NCBI GenBank assembly: GCA_029817715.1
Contig: JARUPY010000189.1
Span: forward strand, 1,674,001 to 1,738,000
Reading direction: 5' to 3'
DNA: 64,000 bases
Origin: Melastoma dodecandrum
Lineage: Eukaryota; Streptophyta; Magnoliopsida; Myrtales; Melastomataceae
Positions 19,908 through 36,947 of this stretch are shown one piece after another. The notes under the pieces are model-generated. The model did no database searches. It worked only from the letters and a program-made list of their open reading frames with translations, and was not told the origin of the DNA. Made by a program: the position numbers and the translations under genes. Every line of letters starts with the position of its first letter. The stretch's first letter is position 1.

Positions 19908-20717
19908 GGAATCAAGAATGTAAATGTATGGGACACAAGGGTGGGGAGGACTCGGAAGGCCAAGTTAGATAGGGATTAAATTTAGGACGATGGTTAATAT
20001 CGTCGGTCGAGACATTTCCTTTGACTTTCAATGAGGGAGTCGTTAGATGTCAAATGAGAAAGTATATGTCTTAAATTTTGCAATTACGACTGAGGCCAAG
20101 ATATTCTTTCTGCCCATAACCCACGTGATCAGCAGAAGATGACTTCGCCACAGGCTAATAATGTTTTGTTTTTGGGGCCTCGTTCTTACCACTAGAAGGG
20201 AAGAACATTTCAAGTCCTAATCAGCCGTTGAGATTACGATGTTTTAATTGCATATTTCCGCGTTCAATCATCCTGTCAATGTTGAAGTTCTGGTGGACTG
20301 AAGAAATATTTCAATTAGATATAGTTTTATCTATATTTGACATAAATTTTATTTTTTTTATTGGCCGTTTATTCCAATAACAGTGCGTCTTAGTCATATT
20401 ATACCTCACTCAAACTATGAAATATACCATGATGTTATGTCGATTTCTTACTGCATGGATGGAATCCTTTAAGATCATTAAAACCACACGTTTTTGTGGA
20501 TGATATTTGAAAAAAAAAAATTATATAATTATTATTATAAAGTAATGATTTTTTCCATGGACCACCCAAATAGGACAATGACGTGGAAGGCTGACTCTTC
20601 CAATTCAATTAGTAAGACGGGGGTTTATATTGGGCCGAGCCCATGTATCGTATTGGGCCGGAACTTCCTCTCTCCTTAACCGGACACGTGTCTGGACGGG
20701 AGATGGGAAGGCGGTGG
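19908..20717. other. intergenic, HIPP 3' UTR and acylphosphatase promoter
   Basis: About 0.8 kb, AT-rich in its second half. No gene or repeat family was recognised. Confidence 0.5.
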
Positions 20718-21779
20718 ATGGCGGATACTGGCGCCGGTAACGGAATCTCTTCCGACTCTAGCCCTCCTAATCCGCCGATGTCCGTCTCTTCCGCAGACAC
20801 CGCCACCGCCACCGCAGATGCCGGCTCTACCGAACTACCGCTCTCCAAGACGGTCAGTTTGTTTTCTCCGCTTTATCTTATGTTGTTCGTGTGAGCCGCC
20901 ACGGCGGTTGTCCCTCCTAGTTTCCGGTTACGTCACGATGATATGCGGATGTTTCTCGATCAAAGAGTGGTCGTCTCGTGATTTCTTAGCTCTTTCAATT
21001 TTTCTTTTTTTCCATCTGGGTAGGAAATTGAATTTCCGGTCTTGTGTCCGCGTCCTGCTATCGGCGCCTGCTTGGTGATTTTTGGGGGGTTGAAGGTCGT
21101 GCTATCAGGGAATAATAGCAGCAACGCGTTTTCTCGGTGGAGGGATCGTACTTGATCGACGGGCCTCGGACAGTGCAATTGCAGATTGTGTTTGCATAGC
21201 TGCCTTCATTATTACTTTCCTTACGAGGATCTCTTGTTCACGTAGTTACTCAATGAACTGGACAACGACTGGATGAGTGTTCGTAGTTGTGGTTGTTGGA
21301 TGGTCATTTTATTGTGATCACGTGTGCTGGGTGATTAGATGTCATTCGATCTTTTTACTAGCGACAGAGCTCGGTTTTGTTGTCTTCATCGTACAGCAGT
21401 GTTGGATCGATTGACTCGAGAGATTTCAGATCGAAACAGATAATGCACATACTGGCTGCTTTCGCGATTGCTGCCAAAGCATCATTCGTCTCCTTTGCTA
21501 ATTGTGCAGGTGAGGGTTGTGGTCAAGGGGAGGGTGCAAGGAGTGTTTTTCCGGAACTGGACGGTGGATAATGCCCAGCAACTGGGGATAAAAGGTTGGG
21601 TGAGGAACAAGAGGGACGGTTCCGTGGAGGCCCTCTTCTCTGGCAAGCCCGAACCAGTCGCCGAGATGGAACGGAGGTGCCGCCTCGGGCCACCCGATGC
21701 CATGGTCACCGGCCTCCAGGTTTTCCCTTCCTCTGAGGATCCCGGTGCCGGATTCGAGCAAAGACCGACGGCCGCCTGA
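20718..21779 (+). CDS. acylphosphatase
   Basis: Small alpha/beta enzyme that hydrolyses the carboxyl-phosphate bond of acylphosphates. Exons 20718-20852 and 21510-21779 give 134 residues. The catalytic core is in exon 2: VVKGRVQGVFFRNWT supplies the conserved arginine and phosphate loop, and GIKGWVRNKRDGSVEAL supplies the conserved asparagine (WVRN). The roughly 98-residue core matches the family's usual size, and the N-terminal 40 residues are a Ser/Thr/Ala-rich extension of low complexity. In-frame ATGs also exist at 20643 and 20703; 20718 was chosen as a compact start, but the upstream ones cannot be excluded. The 657-bp intron has GT-AG ends. Confidence 0.9.
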
Positions 21780-22480
21780 CAGTCTTTTCTCGAAACTCAT
21801 CACTCCTGACAAGGCATATGCTCTTTTACACCATACACACTCGAGGATAGAATAATTTGGTTGTACTAGGCTCTTTCTGCATTTTTTTTAGCTGTCTGTG
21901 GTCTGCTACCATTCATATGCAGCTTTGCAATTCTAAGACCGGCATAATGACTTAAAAGGAAGTTGTCTTAAGTAGGTCTCGTCTGGTTTTACTGCCTCAA
22001 ATCAGCATATTCATTCCCACGTGTTTTTTCTCATGCTTGGAAATACGTCGGTAGTAAAAGTATTAAGGCCCTTGGATTTTGGATTTGAGGAATGAGTCAT
22101 TCCTGAATTTTTTATATGATATCACTAATTTATTAAAATATATATATATAACTAATATTTCGTCTTTATTTCTTCCAAATAGGATTTTTCAAATATAACA
22201 CATATTTTATACTACAGAATATGAAAATACAATTATAATATAACGAAATAATTTGTTTAGATATGAACTGACACCACACTTAATTTAAAATCAGATTATT
22301 ATCTTATTTTTTTAAAAAGAGTTTTATTTCCTAACAAGATTTTATTTTTGTTATCTCGTCATTAACATAATCGTACTTCCCTATAAATAATTGAATTACT
22401 TCAACTCATCTTCCACGCATTCGTTTCGCTTAATCCAACCTATCTGCTTCTGCTACGATCCGATCACCGAAAGCCAGAGA
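21780..22480. other. intergenic with AT-rich block and CDC48 promoter
   Basis: Contains a very AT-rich stretch at about 22120-22340, including (TA)n at 22138-22150, and the CDC48 promoter. No gene seen. Confidence 0.5.
22383..22389 (+). promoter_or_regulatory. TATA box of CDC48
   Basis: TATAAAT, 92-98 bp upstream of the CDC48 start codon, in a suitable position for a short 5' UTR. Confidence 0.6.
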
Positions 22481-26831
<4,351 letters not shown>

Positions 26832-27373
26832 ATTGCGAGTTTTATTGACTGTCTCCGCAAAGGGATCTGTCCTCGACCTACTTTCAGTCAACTTGGTGAA
26901 CTAAAAAAGTGTTTGATTTATTTTATTACAGTTGGACTTCTTCTCCTTGCTTAGATTTTCGTAGATGTAGACTACATCTCCTCTTGCTTAGATTTTCTTT
27001 GGTGTAGACTTCATTTTTGGCTGTTTCATTTCATTGCTCATTGAATAATCGTACCCGGTAACCGACCCATCCTTGGCACGGAATGATGGTGCCAGTCGAC
27101 CCGAAAGAGGAAGGTTGGCAAGGCTCAGCATGGGAAATAACATATTGTATCCAACAACCAATTCGTGTTGCAAAATCAAATGCTCATATCAGAAACCTAA
27201 ATCACAATGTTACTGAAACATTCCACTGTATAGACCGGACGGACGCAAGGGATATATATATATATATGGTATGTTCATCAAAGGATATATATATATATAT
27301 ATGGTATGTTCATCAAAGGATATATATATATATATGGTATGTTCATCAAACTTGTCTCGGAAGATCAAAGGGA
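26832..27373. other. spacer between CDC48 and its inverted pseudogene
   Basis: Holds the CDC48 3' UTR (a TTATTTTATTACAG region near 26918) and the TA-rich minisatellite at 27250-27350. The two stop codons are 543 bp apart. No gene seen. Confidence 0.55.
27250..27350. repeat. TA-rich minisatellite, 3 units of 33-35 bp
   Basis: Three tandem units, each GGA followed by (TA)n and then GGTATGTTCATCAAA, at 27250-27282, 27283-27317 and 27318-27350. The units differ mainly in TA number, so the locus is likely polymorphic in length. Confidence 0.9.
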
Positions 27374-29643
<2,270 letters not shown>

Positions 29644-29649
29644 AATTTC

Positions 29650-29666
29650 TGGCACGCCCAGTGGAC
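29650..29666 (+). other. gypsy primer-binding site
   Basis: TGGCACGCCCAGTGGAC, six bases inside the 5' LTR and starting TGG, the complement of a tRNA CCA end. I did not assign the tRNA. Confidence 0.75.
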
Positions 29667-29704
29667 AATTTCTACCTCTCATCTCTTTACTTTGAGGAAT
29701 TCAC

Positions 29705-30583
29705 ATGGCACTCAAGATGATTAACGTCAAGAATGCGATCGCATACAATCGACTTGCTGCTTTTCCTTCGCTCTCATCCGGGGGCTTTTCATCTGCTGAG
29801 TTTCCGAGGTTGGTCAAGGCTAGGACCATTGCTGAACTATATAAGGAGACTGAGGAATTGCCCAAGTCCGTCTCCCCCAAGGCATCCGCATCTTCCAAGG
29901 ATGTCACTGAAAAGAATATTCTTAATGATGGAGACTCTCCAAAATGGACTTATGCGCAGTCTGTCGCCATGACGCGCAAACAGGCTGAAGAGATAGAAGA
30001 AATGCTCAAGTATATCTCCCCTAAGGCTTCCCCATCTTACAAGGATGTTCTCAAAGAAGGAGGCTCTCCAAAGTGGACATATGCTCAATCTGTGGCCAAA
30101 ACTCACAAACAGACTGAGGAAATAGAGGGAATGCTTAGAGCAATTTCCCCTAAGTCATCTCAACCAACTACTGATGATAATCCCTTCGACAAGGTTCTGG
30201 CGTCTCCTGTCCCGCAGATAAATTTTGAAAATATTTCGTCAAGTGACTCTCCGTCAGATTCTTCCCCAGGAGCAGATTCAATTAAAGACTTTGAAGTCAT
30301 GCCAGTGATGATGGCGGATACTCCTTCACTTGAAGATCAGGTCGCAGCTCTCACAAAAACTGTGGATGCTATGATGCTTTTTATGAAAGAAAGAGAGCAG
30401 CAAATGGACTACATCGTCAAAAAGCTGGAGAGTAAGGATGCCGACAAAACAGTTACAGAAGAAAGTACGCGCACCCAAGTTGACAAAGGGAAAGGGGTCA
30501 TGACTGTTGATGATTCGGCAAAGCACACGTCCATCATTGAAGATCCTGTTCCAGTGAAAGTAATGATGGAATTAATAAAATAG
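29705..30583 (+). CDS. gypsy 5' Gag region (first open frame)
   Basis: 292-codon frame upstream of Gag proper. It contains two near copies of a block ending SPKWTYAQSVA (about 29935 and 30065) with charged, Ser/Pro-rich sequence around them, and ends at TAG 30581-30583. The next frame continues in the same register after that stop, so this is the N-terminal part of Gag separated by one stop codon. Whether the stop is damage or a programmed or splicing feature, as in some Ogre elements, is unknown. Confidence 0.7.
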   Translation: MALKMINVKNAIAYNRLAAFPSLSSGGFSSAEFPRLVKARTIAELYKETEELPKSVSPKASASSKDVTEKNILNDGDSPKWTYAQSVAMTRKQAEEIEEMLKYISPKASPSYKDVLKEGGSPKWTYAQSVAKTHKQTEEIEGMLRAISPKSSQPTTDDNPFDKVLASPVPQINFENISSSDSPSDSSPGADSIKDFEVMPVMMADTPSLEDQVAALTKTVDAMMLFMKEREQQMDYIVKKLESKDADKTVTEESTRTQVDKGKGVMTVDDSAKHTSIIEDPVPVKVMMELIK

Positions 30584-30586
30584 ACG

Positions 30587-33500
30587 GTGAAGAGCGAGCT
30601 TGAGGGCAAATCATCATCATCTTCGGCATATTATAAGCCTTACAGCCAAAGAATTGAAGGCCGCAAGATGCCAGTCGGATATCAGCCTCCATACTTCCAA
30701 CAATTTGACGGAAAGGGGAATCCACGTCAACATGTGGCTCATTTCGTCGAAACTTGCAACAACGCGGGCACTGATGGGGATTGGATGGTTAAACAGTTTG
30801 TTCGCTCTCTGAAGGGAAACGCCTTTGATTGGTACATTGATCTTAAGCCAGGCACTATTGATAGTTGGGAACAATTAGAAAGGGAGTTTCTAAACCGCTT
30901 ATACAGCACGCGGCGCGTGGTGAGCATGATCGAGCTAACTAATACTCGTCAATGGGAGGAAGAACCTGTTGTGGACTATATCCAGCGGTGGAGGAATCTA
31001 AGCCTGAACTGTAGGGATCGTCTATCAGAGGAAACGTCTATCGACATGTGCATTCAAGGCATGCTCTGGAGGATTCGATATATTCTACAAGGGCTCAAAC
31101 CACGATCATTCGAGGAGTTGGCGACAAAAGCTCATGACATGGAGTTAAGCTTTGTTGGGACCAACATAAATAGTATCCCAATTCCTGAGCCACCTAGAGG
31201 GACAGGAAGACTAGGAAATAGAACTGGGGGCAAGCCCGCATTCAAGGATACTAAGAAGCAGGTAATGACTACAGATGCAGCTCCTGTCAAAGTGCCAATT
31301 GCAAAAGGAAAAGTCCCGGCAAATAGACAACCACCTGCAGAAGCACCCCGGATGGAGAGACAACGCCTAACTCTGGAAGAAAGGCAAAACAAGAAATACC
31401 CTTTCCCTGATGAAGATGTTGCAGAAATATTTGACTATTTGTTGTCTTCTAAAATGATCGAGCTTCCACAATCGAAGCGACCGCAACAAGCGAATCTAGC
31501 AGACAATCCTAACTTCTGCAAGTACCATCGTGTCTTAGGCCATCCAATTGAGAAGTGTTTCATCTTTAAGGAGAAGATCATGGAGCTTGTACGTGACAAT
31601 AAGATCGATTTAGGAGCTTATATTACACCTTCGAATATGATCAGTGTCGCAAACAATGATACTCCTAACATCATATTCGGGACTGTCGATTATGCTAAGA
31701 TAATTGGACGACAAAGTATGAGAGCAATGCAACGATATATGACCAAGGTGTCAAGTTGTGTGGTTAGCTCTGAGGAAGCATCTACTGAAGAAGGCTGGAC
31801 TTTGGTGACCCACAAAAGGAATCGGAAGAAGTCTTCTAAGCCTGTTAAGCAAACGCCTCCTATGCGAGCAAAGATCACGATGAGGTCACCAATAAAAGTG
31901 TATTCTCGAAAAACGGTGAAAGTGGAAAATTCCCTTGATGACCAGTCCTTGAAGAAGCCAACCACGGCTACGTTATGGGATTTCTTTCCGGAACGTTTTC
32001 GAAAACTTGCAAATCTGTCTAGGAGTTGTCACCACATTGATGCAGACAAAGAAGTAACAGCCGCGAAGGTTGACACACCGGAAGATCCCGCAGTGGTGAA
32101 TGTTGTGAAATTACGAGAAGATAGCACAACAATTACATTTTCCGATGAAGATCTTCTTATAGGTCACAAATCTCACAATCGGCCGCTATTCGTATCAGGA
32201 TATGCTTATGGTATGAAGGTCAATCGCATACTGGTTGACCCAGGTTCAGCCGTCAATATCTTGTCACTAAAATCCCTGAAAGAGATTGGGCTAGGGGTGG
32301 ACGATTTGTCAAGTAGTCGGCTAATAATTCAAGGATTCAACCAGGGGGGAGAACGAGCCGTTGGGAAGATCTGTCTCACCCTCACTATAGGAGATATGGA
32401 AGCTGGAGCGACATTCTACGTCATCGATTCCAACACCACCTATAATATGTTGTTGGGACGACCATGGCTGCATGAATATGGAGTCGTTGCATCCACGCTT
32501 CATCAATGCTTTAAATTTGTGAAGGATGGGGTAGCCCACACAGTATGGGCAGACGCAAAACCCTTTACAGAAGCGGAGTCATACTTCGCCGATGCCAAGT
32601 TTTACTTTAATAAGGGTGCCGATGCTGAAGAGAAGGTCTCGAAGCTTGCACCGATTGTGAGGGATATCACGAAGAAGTCGGATGTAGAAATTTCTTCTAT
32701 TCAACAAGAGGTGTCTTCAGTTAATCCGACAGTTAAAGATGAAAGGGCGGATGACAAGTCTAGACAGAGTGTGCCGATCTTGCGCTATATACCAAGAGCC
32801 CTTCGAAAAGCCGGGGAACCACCTTTCGTGAGTAGCCATGCTGAAGACATAGTGGTGCCAAAGGAACTCAATTGGCCGGTGACGAAAATGACGAAAATTG
32901 CTCAAACCAGTACACCTTTAAAAGGTTTTGTCCGGCCTAAACAGGGGGCAATTATCTATCCAGATTCATTGCCTAATAGGCGTACCAACGGATTTGATCC
33001 AAATGCATTCAGGCTAATCTCTGCGGCCGGCTACACAGAGGACTTGAAGGCGCTTGGGGCTGCTTCAAAAGAGGCTAATCCAGGATGTGATAGCCAAAAG
33101 TCAAAATTTGGTCTTGGGTATGACACTCCTAAGCCCGTCAATCAAGCAGTGAAGAAGGCTTCAACTCTATACATCGAGGCTGATGATAAAACTACAACCG
33201 AATCGACGAGAACTTCGGTATTTGATCGACTTGGAGCCCCGTCTGAGCGAAGATCGGTTTTTGATAGGCTTGGCACTCATAAAGAAGAAATTAAGGTTCA
33301 AAAATCGGCGCGATCAAGATTGAGTCAAGCTCCAAGAAGTCGAATGGTGTGGAAGAGAGTTGATAAAAAGGAAGATATCCCAATTATCATAGAAGACACA
33401 AAGGATCTTCGAAGCAAAGTTCCCTCTCGAATGAAGCGTCAAACGGTTGTTGAAGTAACTACTGGCGACGTGCTGAAAATGAGCACGAAGACATGGGTAT

Positions 33501-34276
33501 CTACCAATAGCAATGGGGAATCATTTCATAGTAATAGTGGAAATGATGTTGTCGCTTCCCACCACATCACAATTACTGAGGCTGAGGAAAACACTTCCCC
33601 TAAAGAGGATGATGCAGAAGAGGCTCCAGAAGTATTCGAGGACAAAAAGAAGTCTACTGTTGACGAATTGAAAGAAGTCGATCTTGGGGAAGAAGGGGAT
33701 CATCGTCCTACATTCCTTAGCACAAGTTTAACCCCTGAAGAAGAGGAGTTGTACATCCAATTGTTGAAGGATTACAAAGATGTCTTCGCATGGAGCTATA
33801 AAGAAATGCCTGGCCTTGATCCAAAGATAGCAGTCCATAAGTTAGCTGTTAAGCATGGAGTTCGACCCATAAAGCAAGCTCAACGACGTTTTCGCCCAGA
33901 GCTAATCCCATTGATAGAGGCCGAAGTCAATAAGCTTATCGAAGCTGGATTTATTCGGGAGGTGAAATATCCAACATGGATTGCAAATATTGTACCTGTT
34001 AGAAAAAAGAATGGTCAACTCCGAGTTTGCATTGATTTTCGTGATCTTAATAATGCATGTCCCAAGGACGATTTTCCTCTTCCAGTTACTGAGATAATGG
34101 TTGACGCGACCACAGGCTATGAAGCCCTCAGTTTTATGGATGGATCGTCGGGATATAATCAAATCCGAATGGATCCGAAGGATGAGGAAATGACAGTTTT
34201 TCGTACTCCAAAAGGGATATATTGTTATAAGGTGATGCCTTTTGGGTTGAAAAATGCGGGAGCAACCTATCAATGA
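30587..34276 (+). CDS. gypsy Gag, protease and first half of reverse transcriptase
   Basis: 1229-codon open frame. The retrotransposon Gag core (PPYFQQFDGKGNPRQHVAHF to the DWYIDLKPGTIDSWEQLEREF region) is at about 30690-31130. An aspartic protease follows near 32190-32480, with LVDPGSAVNIL in place of the more usual D-S/T-G and the flap side YNMLLGRPWLHE. The reverse transcriptase begins near 33840 (VRPIKQAQRRFRPEL) and includes RVCIDFRDLNNACPKD and VMPFGLKNAGATYQ. The frame ends at TGA 34274-34276, where relatives have arginine, consistent with CGA to TGA decay. A long linker with a duplicated SVFDRLG motif lies at about 33210-33280. Confidence 0.88.
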   Translation: MKSELEGKSSSSSAYYKPYSQRIEGRKMPVGYQPPYFQQFDGKGNPRQHVAHFVETCNNAGTDGDWMVKQFVRSLKGNAFDWYIDLKPGTIDSWEQLEREFLNRLYSTRRVVSMIELTNTRQWEEEPVVDYIQRWRNLSLNCRDRLSEETSIDMCIQGMLWRIRYILQGLKPRSFEELATKAHDMELSFVGTNINSIPIPEPPRGTGRLGNRTGGKPAFKDTKKQVMTTDAAPVKVPIAKGKVPANRQPPAEAPRMERQRLTLEERQNKKYPFPDEDVAEIFDYLLSSKMIELPQSKRPQQANLADNPNFCKYHRVLGHPIEKCFIFKEKIMELVRDNKIDLGAYITPSNMISVANNDTPNIIFGTVDYAKIIGRQSMRAMQRYMTKVSSCVVSSEEASTEEGWTLVTHKRNRKKSSKPVKQTPPMRAKITMRSPIKVYSRKTVKVENSLDDQSLKKPTTATLWDFFPERFRKLANLSRSCHHIDADKEVTAAKVDTPEDPAVVNVVKLREDSTTITFSDEDLLIGHKSHNRPLFVSGYAYGMKVNRILVDPGSAVNILSLKSLKEIGLGVDDLSSSRLIIQGFNQGGERAVGKICLTLTIGDMEAGATFYVIDSNTTYNMLLGRPWLHEYGVVASTLHQCFKFVKDGVAHTVWADAKPFTEAESYFADAKFYFNKGADAEEKVSKLAPIVRDITKKSDVEISSIQQEVSSVNPTVKDERADDKSRQSVPILRYIPRALRKAGEPPFVSSHAEDIVVPKELNWPVTKMTKIAQTSTPLKGFVRPKQGAIIYPDSLPNRRTNGFDPNAFRLISAAGYTEDLKALGAASKEANPGCDSQKSKFGLGYDTPKPVNQAVKKASTLYIEADDKTTTESTRTSVFDRLGAPSERRSVFDRLGTHKEEIKVQKSARSRLSQAPRSRMVWKRVDKKEDIPIIIEDTKDLRSKVPSRMKRQTVVEVTTGDVLKMSTKTWVSTNSNGESFHSNSGNDVVASHHITITEAEENTSPKEDDAEEAPEVFEDKKKSTVDELKEVDLGEEGDHRPTFLSTSLTPEEEELYIQLLKDYKDVFAWSYKEMPGLDPKIAVHKLAVKHGVRPIKQAQRRFRPELIPLIEAEVNKLIEAGFIREVKYPTWIANIVPVRKKNGQLRVCIDFRDLNNACPKDDFPLPVTEIMVDATTGYEALSFMDGSSGYNQIRMDPKDEEMTVFRTPKGIYCYKVMPFGLKNAGATYQ

Positions 34277-34279
34277 GCT

Positions 34280-34732
34280 ATGCAACGGATCTTTGATGAT
34301 ATTCTCCATAGGAATGTAGAATGTTACGTGGATGATCTGGTTGTCAAATCCAGACAAAGGCGCGATCATATCGACGACCTTAGAAAAGTATTCGACAGAT
34401 TGCGCAAATATCAGCTGAAAATGAACCCTTTGAAGTGTGCATTCGGGGTCACATCGGGAAAGTTCCTTGAATTTGTCGTTCGATATCGAGGCATTGAAGT
34501 CGATCAATCAAAGATAGATGCGATTATGAAGATGCCAGAACCAAGGAATATACATGAGTTGAAGAGCCTTCAAGGAAAGCTTGCATACATTCGAAGATTT
34601 ATATCTAACTTGGCCGGACGATGCCATCCCTTTCATAGATTGATGAAGAAAGGTACTCCTTTTGAGTGGGACGAAGCGTGCAAAAATGCATTCATGCATA
34701 AAGGCTTATTTGTCAAAGCCACCAGTCCTTAA
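34280..34732 (+). CDS. gypsy reverse transcriptase, second half
   Basis: Continues in the register of the preceding frame. The polymerase active site YVDDLVVKS is at 34326-34352, followed by the connection region (ELKSLQGKLAYIRRFI). The frame then leaves register near 34690-34705; RNase H continues in another frame that overlaps its end. Confidence 0.85.
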   Translation: MQRIFDDILHRNVECYVDDLVVKSRQRRDHIDDLRKVFDRLRKYQLKMNPLKCAFGVTSGKFLEFVVRYRGIEVDQSKIDAIMKMPEPRNIHELKSLQGKLAYIRRFISNLAGRCHPFHRLMKKGTPFEWDEACKNAFMHKGLFVKATSP

Positions 34733-35756
34733 TGCGCCTATCCAAGGAAGACCTCTCATACTTTATATAGCAGCACAGGAAGCTTCATTAGGAGTTCTGT
34801 TAGCTCAAGAGAACAATAACGGAAAAAAAAATGCCCTGTACTATTTAAGCAGGACTCTAACCGGAGCGGAATTGAATTACTCTCCAATTGAGAAGACATG
34901 CCTTGCTTTAATGTTTGCCATTCAAAAGCTACGACATTATCTGCAGGCACACTCTGTTCGTCTCATATCACGGGCAGATCCTCTCAAATATATAATGTCG
35001 AGGTCGGTTCTATTTGGTCGTCTCGTGAAATGGGCACTTATGCTACAAGAGTTTGAGATCTTGTATGTTCCTCAAAAGGCTGTGAAGGGACAAGCTTTAG
35101 CTGACTTCTTGGCAGATCATCCTATACCAGATAATTGGAAGGTATCGGAAGAATTACCCGATGAGGAAGTAATGTTGGTTGATGTTCCTTCTCCATGGAA
35201 AATGTTCTTTGATGGGTCAGCTACACAAAGAGGCGCGGGAGCTGGAGTTGTCTTCGTCACATCCGATGGAGATATCATCCCTTACGCATATACCCTCACC
35301 CAGTTTTGCTCAAACAATATGGCTGAGTATCAGGCTCTCATACTTGGGCTAGAAATGGCCATGGATAACAAAGTACATAGTTTGAGGGTATATGGAGACT
35401 CCAAGCTTGTGATTAATCAACTTCTATCCACATACGAGGTTCGCAAGCCAGAGCTTTTGCCTTATCATGATTATGCAGTTAAACTCGCAGGGTGGTTTCC
35501 GGATATTACAATAAGTCATATACCGAGAAAAGAAAATGCACAGGCAGATGCCTTGGCGAGTCTTGCTTCTGCTCTTACTTCGGTAGATAGGGAGGTCAGC
35601 ATTAGATTATGTCAAGCATGGGCGGCTCCACCAGTCCCCGACAAGGAGGAAAGAAACGAAATAAATCTCATATCCGTTTGTAACATAGATGACCAAGATT
35701 GGAGACAACCACTCATCGACTTTCTCGAGCACGGAAAGCTGCCTAACGACCCATGA
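34662..35756 (+). CDS. gypsy RNase H and second (cellular-type) RNase H
   Basis: The first part is the standard gypsy RNase H (LILYIAAQEASLGVLLAQ, YYLSRTLTGAELNYSPIEK). From about 35195 a second RNase H domain follows: MFFDGSATQRGAGAGVV, NNMAEYQALILGL, VYGDSKLVINQL and RKENAQADALASLA supply the D-E-D-D residues. This tandem arrangement typifies Tat/Ogre elements. The frame ends at TGA 35754-35756, with integrase continuing directly after it in the same register. Confidence 0.88.
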   Translation: MSGTKRAKMHSCIKAYLSKPPVLNAPIQGRPLILYIAAQEASLGVLLAQENNNGKKNALYYLSRTLTGAELNYSPIEKTCLALMFAIQKLRHYLQAHSVRLISRADPLKYIMSRSVLFGRLVKWALMLQEFEILYVPQKAVKGQALADFLADHPIPDNWKVSEELPDEEVMLVDVPSPWKMFFDGSATQRGAGAGVVFVTSDGDIIPYAYTLTQFCSNNMAEYQALILGLEMAMDNKVHSLRVYGDSKLVINQLLSTYEVRKPELLPYHDYAVKLAGWFPDITISHIPRKENAQADALASLASALTSVDREVSIRLCQAWAAPPVPDKEERNEINLISVCNIDDQDWRQPLIDFLEHGKLPNDP

Positions 35757-35762
35757 CAAAAA

Positions 35763-36947
35763 GTGGATGTAAGGAGAAGAGCACCTCGATTCATATATTT
35801 TAAAAATACTCTTTATCGGCGATCCTTTGAAGGAGTATTCTTACGATGCCTTGGAGTGGAAGAAGCCACCAAAGCACTAGAGGAGGCGCATTCTGGAATT
35901 TGTGGAGCTCATCAATCAGGCCCTAAACTTCACTTCCAATTGAAAAGAATGGGCTACTATTGGCCAACAATGGTAAAAGATTGTTTGGAATATGCAAAGA
36001 AGTGTCAAGCTTGTCAGTTTCACGCCAATTTCATCCATCAATCGCCCGAGCCACTTCATCCAACTGTAGCATCTTGGCCATTTGAAGCCTGGGGGTTAGA
36101 TGCTGTAGGGCCCATAACTCCTAAGTCGTCTGGGGGCCATTCGTATATCTTGGCAGCGACAGACTATTTTTCAAAATGGGCGGAAGCTGCATCCTTTCGG
36201 GAAGTGAAGAAGGAAACCGTGATCACCTTCATTAAGAATAATATCATTTTTCGTTATGGCGTGCCTCGCTATATCATTAATGATAATGGCCGAAATTTCT
36301 CTAATAAGGCCATGGATAAATTTTGCGAGCAATTTGGTTTTAAACAATATAACTCTTCCATGTATTATGCGGCCGCAAACGGGTTAGCAGAGGCGTTCAA
36401 TAAAACGTTGTGCAATCTCTTAAAGAAGGTGGTCGATAAAGCTAGAAGAGATTGGCATGAACGAGTCGGAGAAGCTTTATGGGCGTATCGTACGACGTAC
36501 AGGACTGCGACTCAAATGACCCCATACTCATTGGTCTACGGTGTTGAAGCAGTCCTTCCACTTGAACGACAAATACCGTCGCTGCGAATAGCCATACAAG
36601 AGGGACTTTGTCAAGAGGATAATGCGCGACTACGCTTGCAGGAACTAGAAGCTTTGGATGAGAAACGTCTTGAAGCCCAGCAGTGGATTGAATGCTATCA
36701 GGCAAGGATGTCAAAGTCTTTTAACAAAAAAGTACGGCCTCGCTCCTTTCAAGTCGGTGACCTTGTTTTGGCAGTGCGAAGACCCATAATCGTCACGCAC
36801 AAGACCGGGAGTAAATTCACGTCCAAGTGGGATGGTCCATACGTAGTCCAAGAGGCTTACACCGGGGGCACCTACAAGATAGTTGATCAAGACGGGGTTC
36901 GAGTCGGACCGATCAACGGAAAGTTCTTGAAGCGGTACTATGCCTGA
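35763..36947 (+). CDS. gypsy integrase
   Basis: Zinc-binding region GICGAHQSGPK and CQACQFH near 35900-36015, then the catalytic core with WGLDAVGPI, the YIINDNGRNF motif and NGLAEAFNKT supplying D, D and E. The C-terminal part (SFQVGDLVLAVRR, KWDGPYVVQEA) is the GPY/F-type module; no chromodomain is seen, again as in Tat elements. Stop at 36945-36947. Confidence 0.9.
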   Translation: MDVRRRAPRFIYFKNTLYRRSFEGVFLRCLGVEEATKALEEAHSGICGAHQSGPKLHFQLKRMGYYWPTMVKDCLEYAKKCQACQFHANFIHQSPEPLHPTVASWPFEAWGLDAVGPITPKSSGGHSYILAATDYFSKWAEAASFREVKKETVITFIKNNIIFRYGVPRYIINDNGRNFSNKAMDKFCEQFGFKQYNSSMYYAAANGLAEAFNKTLCNLLKKVVDKARRDWHERVGEALWAYRTTYRTATQMTPYSLVYGVEAVLPLERQIPSLRIAIQEGLCQEDNARLRLQELEALDEKRLEAQQWIECYQARMSKSFNKKVRPRSFQVGDLVLAVRRPIIVTHKTGSKFTSKWDGPYVVQEAYTGGTYKIVDQDGVRVGPINGKFLKRYYA

